Shown in pieces: positions 12,401 through 14,731 of a stretch of DNA of 14,731 nt. The notes under the pieces are model-generated. The model made no database searches and was not told the origin of the DNA. It saw only the letters and a program-made list of their open reading frames with translations. Source of the stretch: Candidatus Omnitrophica bacterium UBA1562 (GTDB lineage: Bacteria; Omnitrophota; Gorgyraeia; Gygaellales; Profunditerraquicolaceae); contig DCOU01000034.1 of the NCBI GenBank assembly GCA_002322525.1, positions 1 through 14,731 on the forward strand, written 5' to 3'. Positions within the stretch are counted from its first letter, which is position 1; the number at the start of each line of letters is the position of its first letter. The translations under genes and the position numbers were made by a program.

Positions 12401-14731
12401 ATTATCGTAATGCTATTAAATTGAAATTGAAATTATTGAGAGAAACCTCTGTTTCTCTGAAGGAACTATTACCATTGCTCTTAGGGATTAGGGATTTATT
12501 AAAGCAATGCTATAAAGAAACAGAATTCTTCAAGCAATATGTTCCATATCCCTTCAAGTATTACGCAAATAATCAAGGAGAAGCAAGCCCTGGCATGAAG
12601 TCAAATCAGGACAGAGTGCCGCTCTGGCTTGGCCAGAGAATCGTAGAAGGGAAAAGTTGGGCGGGTGGTGTGGGGAGAGAATTCGGATATTCTGCTTTAT
12701 TTATCTATGATTCTAAGACCGGAGCACTAATTGAGAAGATTTCTGTTTCTGGCACGATAAAGTCAGTTGCAATAGCTGGAAATCGCATCTTTGTTGTAAC
12801 AGCTAATCCATCCGCCATACAGGTCTTTGATGAAGAAGGCGGTTACAGCGGAAATTTTTCATTCACACCGCAGAGTCCCTGGGGGGTCACTGTTCTTGAT
12901 AAGCAGGTGTTTGTTTCAGATGAGCAAGAAGATAATATTTATGTCTACGATCTAAGAGGAAATTTAAAGGGTAATTTCGGTAGCGGCGGAATCGGGAAGG
13001 GGCAGCTAAAAGCTCCGCGATATTTGCTCAGATTTGGCAGGCATTTAATTGTAATTGAAAATGGCAACCGGCGTATCCAGGAGTTTGATGCAAACAGACA
13101 GTCCGTTAAGATTTGGGATGATACTGGTGGATTGAATTTAGCTATTGGGGCCATGGTGTTGATGGGTCAGTTATTTGTTATTGATGAGCAAGAAAATCAC
13201 CAAAGACGCGTTTTGGTATTTAACAAGCAAGGTGCTTTGAAAAACATAATTGGAGCTAATGAGGAACTCAGGCTAAATGATGGTTCTTTGGTCCGTTTCA
13301 TTGAACATCGGCCGGCATTGCCGTATATTCAGGTACTTAGGCCGGCAAAGAGAAATTTGGATTCGTCAGACACCTATGGAGTAAAAGACGATGGCAGATT
13401 AGAGATTGAAAAATCTTTAAATGAAGATGGGGCCTTAGAGGCAAGGGATATGGTTAGTAAATATGGAAAAGAGATACTTTCTGAAATCATCAAGTTCTAT
13501 TTAGGCGGCGAAAAAGAGAAGGCAAGGCGAAAAATAAGGAATGAGTTTCCAGGTATAGATGCTTCCAAATTAATAGAAATTTTAAATGCTATAGGAATTG
13601 CTTATTCAGAAGATATAGAAAGAATCTTAGGGTTACTCACCCCTCTGATAACTTTAGAGGAAGTAAAAGAAGCAGGTATAACTTTTCTTTACGGATTGTG
13701 GCAGGAGAAGCTAAAGGAGAAAGTAGAAGGTTTATATACTTTATTAAAGTTATTAAAGATGAGAGAGAATTGGGAATTAATACTATTTTATCTTGATATA
13801 GAAGCGATTTCCGAAGCTTTAAATAGAGCTGAAAATCTTGAAGGTAGATTTAAAAGCGAAATAGATGCTGCAGAAGAGAAAATGAAGAAAGCATTCGAGA
13901 GTAAAAGGGATGATAAATCTTCCTTAATTGATTTAGTGGTTCGGATTGGTAGAGAGATTCGTGAAGTTTTGCCTTTATATCAAGAATATTGGAGAGAGCA
14001 TATAGAGAGGAGTTGTGCAGGTATCCTGGATGCTGCTGAGAGAGTAAAAAATAAAGGCATGGCTGTAATCTTAGGTGCAGGCAGTTGTATGGATGTATCT
14101 CTATTGGAATTGGTAAGGGAATTTGAGAAGGTTGTATTGGTGGATTTAGATGAAGAAAGTATGATGGTAGCTAAAGAGAATCTGCGTTTAGAGTTGGCCT
14201 CAAGTGAGCTAAATTCAGAAGAAATAGAGATTTTACTATCCAGAATTGAAATAAAGAAATTAGATATTTCCTTAATTGTTATTAGATTATTAGATAAAGT
14301 CAGCGAGATAATTACCTCTTCTGAAGGATTAGATATAGCAAAAGAAAGACTAATTGGTTTATTCGATGAGGCTAAACCAGAGGGTCAATTGCCTTTTGCA
14401 GATGGAGAGGTCGATTTAATAGTCTCCTCTATGTTTATATCTCAGATGTTTTATTACTTTAATGAATTAATAAAGATTAAACTTAGAGATAAATTCGGAA
14501 TAGATGAAGAAAATATTCAATGGTTGACTTCGGTTAATCTATTTAACTTAGATAAAATTTTATTACCCCATATAAGAGAATTAACGAGGATGCTTTCTTC
14601 TGGTGGGACCATATATCTTTCTTCCGATATTTCAAAAATATCCTGTTATGAAACTTCGGAAGGAGAAACAATAATTAGAAATATTTCTAATACGCTTCCC
14701 TTATTTCATCCTGAAAAAACGGTAAAAGTTT
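1..14731 (+). CDS. Giant multidomain membrane protein, internal fragment (both ends missing)
   Basis: Frame 1 is open across the entire window: 4,910 codons and one leftover base, with no stop codon. Under random codon use the chance of this is around 10^-100, and recognisable domains occur in this same frame from the first to the last hundred bases, so it is one gene. Seen in order: RelA/SpoT HD, degenerate HD, RelA/SpoT synthetase, TGS-like region, four membrane segments, alpha/beta hydrolase, HExxE and HExxH motif regions, phosphoglycosyl transferase, HAD hydrolase, two membrane segments, kinase-like domain, NHL-like propeller and methyltransferase. Long helical spacers join them. No start codon or ribosome binding site can be chosen because the N-terminus lies upstream. 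The size and mosaic content resemble the giant genes reported from Omnitrophota; that assignment is inference. The overall function is unknown. The other frames and the minus strand hold only short shadow frames. Confidence 0.97.
421..2088 (+). other. Long helical spacer, function unknown
   Basis: Residues 141-696 of the giant CDS. I recognise no enzyme family here. The composition is rich in Leu, Glu, Lys and Ala in helix-like patterns, with regular hydrophobic positions, resembling an alpha-solenoid or packed helical bundle. There is no membrane-length hydrophobic run. Short aromatic-rich patches occur around residues 560-590, where Trp and Phe cluster. It separates the intact-looking HD domain from the degenerate HD plus synthetase unit, so it may be a scaffold that positions two halves of an alarmone module, or the remains of a duplicated unit whose synthetase was lost. 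Neither idea can be tested from the sequence alone. Confidence 0.5.
2089..2700 (+). other. Degenerate second RelA/SpoT HD domain plus helical joint
   Basis: Residues 697-900. The stretch RQRYFDHAQLFAACVL resembles the Rel segment GxPYxxHPxxVAxIL and supplies H719 at the position of the first metal ligand. ELIYVALLHGVKEE resembles AALLHDVVED, with H751 kept but the metal-binding Asp replaced by G752. FLAFCDAWATI (D824) occupies the place of the late ADRLHN Asp. YTYLAERLFQTDL and then YVEDPDAYLATRRVL match the Rel joint YAPLAxRLGI and its following YLxPxxY helix. The unit is therefore a recognisable Rel HD domain with a broken HD pair, most likely a non-hydrolysing regulatory relic, as in RelA proteins whose HD domain is inactive. 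It sits directly before the synthetase domain, as in ordinary RSH proteins. Confidence 0.75.
2701..3165 (+). other. RelA/SpoT (p)ppGpp synthetase-like domain
   Basis: Residues 901-1055. In ordinary Rel proteins this domain transfers pyrophosphate from ATP to the 3' hydroxyl of GDP or GTP. RLKGVASCFRKT (R939, K941) matches the RPKxxxSIYRKM substrate-binding motif; LRDLFGLRI gives D965 at the place of the essential metal-binding Asp; YKAYHYNL (Y1004, H1008) matches YQSIHTTV; and RYIEIQIF gives E1020 of the EIQI motif, the second essential acid. GESAHW (1036-1041) matches the family GxAAHW. The Arg that normally follows EIQI is replaced by F1024-W1025. Most active-site positions are kept, so synthesis of (p)ppGpp or a related pyrophosphorylated nucleotide is plausible. 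It follows a degenerate HD domain and precedes a TGS-like region, the canonical RSH order. Confidence 0.82.
3250..3564 (+). other. TGS-like region of the RSH module
   Basis: Residues 1084-1188. EWVYVTNDQDCHDLRLKRGG followed by TSADF resembles the beginning of the Rel TGS domain, whose usual form is VFTPKGD, then xxLPxGATPIDFAY. LTYEMAPGDTVYSVLSEP resembles its end, xLKNGDxVEIIT. Between them lies an insertion of about 60 residues with an acidic patch. In Rel proteins TGS contacts the tRNA CCA end on the ribosome; whether this diverged copy binds RNA cannot be told. Placement right after the synthetase domain supports the assignment. Confidence 0.6.
3565..4140 (+). other. RSH-type C-terminal helical region
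   Basis: Residues 1189-1380. The clearest match is KEKAIEQGRSILEE (R1326), equivalent to the Rel helical-domain signature AIELGREILEKEL. It is followed by KTALLALGFERFEQFYIALA, like the family LLxLGLERFEDLLAAIG, and then by a short helix. Upstream, residues 1225-1295 form a compact segment with a Gly-rich turn (AGGFGIGI) that I do not recognise. The usual Rel zinc-finger and ACT domains are not seen after it: the chain enters membrane segments instead. This replacement of the RSH regulatory tail by a membrane anchor is unusual. Confidence 0.6.
4141..4320 (+). other. Two predicted transmembrane helices (TM1-TM2)
   Basis: Residues 1381-1440. A charged WRR start (1386-1388) is followed by GFAAGLVTSLIAAVILALL and, after a short GYPLGW turn, by VIVGVVAVVVLNL, two hydrophobic runs long enough to cross a membrane as a hairpin. 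Positive charges lie before the first and after the second run (LRHLL). The positive-inside rule would keep the upstream RSH module in the cytoplasm, where its nucleotide substrates are. A 50-residue polar loop leads to a second hairpin. Confidence 0.75.
4486..4665 (+). other. Two predicted transmembrane helices (TM3-TM4)
   Basis: Residues 1496-1555. ICIGGILGSLLEAGIFGGLL, ending in YYLF, forms one hydrophobic run. Following a THWFSSSLGSE loop, TFVFLTILSMGGLLTNLTHALF forms another, though its centre carries Gly and Thr. An acidic segment (SHEVDYNN) follows. Together with the preceding hairpin this makes a four-helix membrane anchor that separates the RSH module from the alpha/beta hydrolase. 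An even number of crossings would place both on the same side. Confidence 0.7.
4666..5100 (+). other. Helical linker before the hydrolase
   Basis: Residues 1556-1700. Amphipathic helices with many Arg, Gln and Glu residues, including a Trp-rich segment (WVSFVTWWVGLLERL, about residues 1621-1635) that could lie along the membrane surface. No family recognised. It links the membrane anchor to the alpha/beta hydrolase. Confidence 0.45.
5101..5940 (+). other. Alpha/beta hydrolase domain with complete catalytic triad
   Basis: Residues 1701-1980, a normal length for this fold. The pattern is SVVLLAPWGCNTDR (oxyanion-hole strand, with PWG where many members have HGxG), then FNVLALNLRGHGNS (the usual DxRGHGxS strand end), then GFSLGA, whose S1817 is the nucleophile in a GxSxG elbow. 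LVWQTDDTIVD supplies the acid, most likely D1929 (pattern GxxDxxV), and YNGSHNSV supplies H1957. All triad members are present in the correct order and spacing, so an active serine hydrolase of the esterase, peptidase or lipase type is likely; the substrate cannot be inferred. It follows four membrane helices. Confidence 0.85.
5941..7080 (+). other. Long helical region, function unknown
   Basis: Residues 1981-2360. A Pro/Thr-rich start (PTTEDLACTSRPLT) acts as a linker after the hydrolase. The rest is mostly helical, with one more beta-like stretch around 2060-2110. Residues 2140-2165 (KAVLAGLAVLAKEL) and 2222-2240 (MNMLNLLMTALSLLAKL) are hydrophobic but broken by charged residues and look like buried amphipathic helices rather than membrane spans. 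A basic stretch (about 2291-2330) ends the block. I recognise no enzyme family. Confidence 0.4.
7081..7440 (+). other. Small alpha/beta region with HExxE...H motif, possible metal site
   Basis: Residues 2361-2480. Beta-like stretches (FYYLTVQF, VVEIYFASL) lead to a helix with NFHEQTELELIA (H2431, E2432, E2435), followed 14 residues later by SHQETARRA (H2449). An HExxE helix plus a downstream His could bind a metal ion and is reminiscent of zinc hydrolases, but the second His of classical HExxH is a Glu here. I do not recognise a family. It lies just before an Ala/Pro linker that closes this module. Confidence 0.35.
7441..7491 (+). other. Ala/Pro-rich interdomain linker 1
   Basis: ILAAPQPIQPAEGK (residues 2481-2494) is a flexible Pro/Ala linker. 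Its core codons gcc-gcg-ccg (7447-7455) recur exactly and in frame in two other linkers of this gene, at 10363 and 11575. Confidence 0.6.
7492..8640 (+). other. Unassigned domain with weak kinase-like N-lobe pattern
   Basis: Residues 2498-2880. After about 110 helical residues comes a mixed segment: LEDYWVYRIAG, then FPYVFVVYVSND, then VMREFENMRRLY (E2650), then ILAEERLVSGRTAVIVPWHG. Paired strands, a Glu-bearing helix, another strand pair and a hinge-like VPWHG are the order seen in the N-lobe of protein-kinase-like and aminoglycoside phosphotransferase folds. However, the nucleotide-binding Lys is not evident in VVYVS, and no HxD catalytic loop or DFG can be picked out in the following 150 residues. 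If it is kinase-like it is probably a pseudokinase. The end (about 2800-2880) is helical and acidic. Confidence 0.3.
8641..8700 (+). other. Ala/Pro/Gly-rich interdomain linker 2
   Basis: APAQSGGERPQAAKS (residues 2881-2895) is polar, flexible and richer in GC than its flanks. It separates the unassigned kinase-like region from a membrane segment. It lacks the exact gcc-gcg-ccg core found in the other three linkers. Confidence 0.5.
8701..9180 (+). other. Membrane segment followed by HExxHxxGxxE metalloprotease-like motif
   Basis: Residues 2901-3060. IQFIGTVLFPKLAGWFL is moderately hydrophobic. KGIVFVIIFIPCFFLPTITT, continuing with VIVPL, is a strong transmembrane run. About 35 residues later, in the helix-like stretch VTATALRVHEQGHLEGKGE, H3002, E3003 and H3006 form HExxH, the zinc-binding and catalytic motif of many metallopeptidases. 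G3009 and E3012 extend it to HExxHxxGxxE, matching the metzincin signature HExxHxxGxxH/D except that the third ligand is Glu. E3019 is a second candidate third ligand. The following GTIARLSSGQ and Pro-rich stretch (IIPARGIIP) looks like a loop. No metallopeptidase family is recognised as a whole, and the catalytic domain would be short. It could be a chance motif; the match to the longer pattern makes chance less likely. Confidence 0.4.
9181..9660 (+). other. Beta-rich region between membrane segments, possible Ig-like fold
   Basis: Residues 3061-3220. Alternating hydrophobic strands dominate: VQFVVKEQDNV, GEIVLKDG, RYRVIYEEI, IHLKLILPG, NKIRIVIREV, IIYASAPMQIRIRKP. The pattern suggests a beta-sandwich. 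Since it lies between a transmembrane run and the membrane-anchored transferase, it may face the outside, although the topology is not certain. Residues 3100-3107 carry a perfect in-frame duplication (VHRI twice). No family recognised. Confidence 0.4.
9298..9321 (+). repeat. Perfect 12-base tandem duplication
   Basis: gttcaccgtata occurs twice back to back (9298-9309 and 9310-9321), encoding VHRI-VHRI. It keeps the frame and looks like a recent slippage-type duplication inside the giant gene. Confidence 0.9.
9661..10290 (+). other. Monotopic phosphoglycosyl transferase (bacterial sugar transferase family)
   Basis: Residues 3221-3430, about the length of a minimal PglC/WcaJ-type catalytic unit. 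These enzymes move a sugar-1-phosphate from a UDP-sugar to undecaprenyl phosphate at the inner membrane, starting glycan assembly. Seen: EEIFDRVTASMLLAGI leading into a hydrophobic stretch with a Pro break (LLIPYM), as in the reentrant membrane helix; QVFYRDV and SIYKFITL (family: PVFFRQERVG, IYKFRTM); then LGRFIRAIGLDELPQL, where D3319-E3320 match the catalytic Asp-Glu dyad of LDELPQ; then GYWSIFGPRAQ (family: GDMSLVGPRP); then CKPGFLGTI (family: KPGITGL); and finally YDQFDHENRSIILGIRIIY (family: DLYYIENWSLxxDIxIL). The catalytic pair is intact, but the Arg of the FRTM motif is changed to Ile. Being buried in the middle of a giant chain is unusual. The dyad should face the cytoplasm. Confidence 0.88.
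10321..10390 (+). other. Ala/Pro-rich interdomain linker 3
   Basis: VGPGAVAAPDTEAAAPPAA (residues 3442-3460) is a low-complexity flexible linker; 19 of the 20 bases at 10361-10380 are G or C. It contains the in-frame gcc-gcg-ccg core (10363-10371) and the near copy gct-gcg-ccg (10342-10350). It separates the transferase from a helical spacer and the HAD domain. Confidence 0.7.
10391..10755 (+). other. Helical spacer
   Basis: Residues 3464-3585. Charged amphipathic helices (ELKIKLNKVISELKRLKKD, about 3502-3520, could form a coiled coil) followed by a polar loop. No family recognised. An AGGAGG at 10723-10728 precedes only an out-of-frame ATG and does not mark a new gene. Confidence 0.5.
10756..11340 (+). 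other. HAD-superfamily hydrolase domain, subfamily IA type, altered motif I
   Basis: Residues 3586-3780. IRVLIFDMGRTLYTS is HAD motif I, with nucleophile D3595, but the usual second Asp of DxD is a Gly (D-M-G). KLAVVTNNG (T3692) is motif II, GKGKPDPRM (K3725) is motif III, and SIGDRKEIDIDSAA (D3750, D3755) is motif IV (GDxxxxD). Between motifs I and II lie about 85 helical residues, a C1 cap as in phosphatases and pyrimidine nucleotidases of this subfamily. HAD enzymes use the first Asp as nucleophile and Mg2+. Members with DxG exist, some of them active phosphatases, so activity is possible but weakened acid-base catalysis is expected. The substrate is unknown; a sugar or nucleotide phosphate is the usual choice. 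A transmembrane pair follows. Confidence 0.85.
11395..11540 (+). other. Two predicted transmembrane helices (TM pair after HAD)
   Basis: Residues 3799-3846. GFQGMALLTVPLMLGFNI and TWLTATLLAIGLMVSIMVS, joined by a short SSLDTSP turn, form a hairpin. The basic SRASNRGKH after it suggests that the exit side is cytoplasmic. A hairpin would place the HAD and the following kinase-like domain on the same side. Confidence 0.75.
11560..11613 (+). other. Ala/Pro/Thr-rich interdomain linker 4
   Basis: REPAAPTATEPVTAEQI (residues 3856-3872) links the membrane hairpin to the kinase-like domain. It carries the same in-frame gcc-gcg-ccg core (11575-11583) as linkers 1 and 3. Confidence 0.6.
11617..12590 (+). 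other. Protein-kinase-like domain, probably degenerate
   Basis: Residues 3873-4197. YKMQGRTYVIT, then RRYVYVAKKAPQ (K3907 or K3908 as the nucleotide-binding Lys), then EEILRREAHMIRELQAKGF (E3922 as its helix-C partner), then GGLVFLITRTKRGK as hinge: this is the N-lobe order of kinase-like folds. LANMQDLSWLFLHGYLHKSL lies where an HGDxHxxN catalytic loop would be, but no Asp is present (H4010-K-S-L-T-S). RMIGIDDFEHV (D4058, D4059) fits the DFG-like metal-binding strand. About 40 inserted residues rich in Trp and Gly separate these two. The tail is helical. It could be a pseudokinase or an atypical phosphotransferase. The family is not firmly recognised; the assignment rests on motif order only. 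Confidence 0.45.
12600..13350 (+). other. NHL-like beta-propeller domain
   Basis: Residues 4201-4450. Five blade signatures of the form xxIxVFDxxG recur: LFIYDSKTGALIEKI (from about residue 4233), IQVFDEEG (4273), IYVYDLRGNLKGNFG (4313), IQEFDAN (4359) and VLVFNKQGALKNIIG (4404), spaced 39 to 46 residues apart, typical for NHL blades. FGSGGIGKGQLKAPR followed by GNRRIQEFD is a good NHL repeat (GxGxxxGQxxxPxxx...NxRIQxFD). Propellers of this type bind proteins, glycans or RNA and rarely catalyse. Five or six blades would close the ring. It directly follows the kinase-like domain and may present a ligand-binding face for the machine. Confidence 0.75.
13351..14010 (+). other. Helical, charged, AT-rich spacer
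   Basis: Residues 4451-4670. Strongly charged helices (Lys/Glu rich) without a membrane run; parts such as NRAENLEGRFKSEIDAAEEK have coiled-coil character. Codons here and in the next domain lean heavily on A/T (tta, ata, aaa, gaa). No family recognised. Confidence 0.5.
13741..13758 (+). repeat. Perfect 9-base tandem duplication
   Basis: ttattaaag occurs twice in a row, encoding LLK-LLK within a helix. In-frame and probably a slippage product. Confidence 0.8.
14011..14731 (+). other. Class I SAM-dependent methyltransferase domain, C-terminally cut
   Basis: Residues 4671-4910. GMAVILGAGSCMDVSLLEL is motif I (GxGxxxD-like, G4692 to D4698), the S-adenosylmethionine-binding loop. FEKVVLVDLDEESM gives the acidic end of strand 2 (D4715/D4717) that contacts the ribose. 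After an insertion of roughly 70 helical residues, QLPFADGEVDLIVSSMFISQ is the strand-4 motif (family: LPFxDxxFDxVxxxxxL). LTRMLSSGGTIYLSSD is the following helix-strand unit (family: RvLkpGGxlxxxx). The order and motifs are typical for small-molecule methyltransferases; the substrate is unknown. The domain continues past the window edge. Base composition is clearly AT-richer than the middle of the gene. Confidence 0.8.

Noticed and set aside
258..13154. Short open frames of 60-122 codons in the other five frames, mainly on the minus strand
   Set aside because: All overlap the continuous frame-1 gene, none shows a recognisable domain, and the frame-1 translation has family motifs at the same places.
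1..14731. Several adjacent genes with overlapping starts and stops (an operon) instead of one gene
   Set aside because: No in-frame stop exists anywhere in frame 1, so no gene in this frame can end inside the window, and all domains are in frame 1.

Overview
The whole 14,731-base window is one uninterrupted plus-strand reading frame. Reading frame 1 from base 1 to the end gives 4,910 sense codons with no TAA, TAG or TGA, so both the start and the stop of the gene lie outside the window. No intergenic DNA, promoter, terminator, RNA gene, CRISPR array or insertion sequence is present; every base is coding. Residue numbers below count from the first codon of the window.

The organism is inferred, not proven. 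An enormous bacterial-type gene, AT-rich overall, joining many recognisable but diverged enzyme domains with long helical spacers, is best known from uncultured Omnitrophota (former OP3). That lineage includes Ca. Velamenicoccus archaeovorus, reported to encode a protein of nearly 40,000 residues. No ribosomal or housekeeping marker is present to fix the taxonomy.

Layout, N to C: an HD domain of the RelA/SpoT (RSH) hydrolase type (1-420); a long helical spacer (421-2088); a second, degenerate HD domain followed by an RSH synthetase domain with its key residues in place, a TGS-like region and an RSH-type helical region (2089-4140); two pairs of transmembrane segments (4141-4320, 4486-4665); an alpha/beta hydrolase with a complete Ser-Asp-His triad (5101-5940); a long helical region (5941-7080); an HExxE...H motif region (7081-7440); a kinase-like candidate (7492-8640); a membrane segment followed by HExxHxxGxxE (8701-9180); a beta-rich region (9181-9660); a monotopic phosphoglycosyl transferase of the bacterial sugar transferase family (9661-10290); a helical spacer; a HAD-type hydrolase (10756-11340); two transmembrane segments; a second kinase-like domain (11617-12590); an NHL-like beta-propeller (12600-13350); a helical spacer; and a class I methyltransferase domain that runs off the end (14011-14731).

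How the parts might work together is inference. The chain is anchored in the membrane at several places and combines alarmone-type nucleotide chemistry, lipid-linked glycan initiation, hydrolases and a methyltransferase. A membrane-bound multi-enzyme machine for surface glycan assembly or contact-dependent attack, or a polyprotein later cut into pieces, are the two readings that fit best. Four Ala/Pro-rich linkers separate modules, and three of them share the same in-frame 9-base core, which supports modular assembly.
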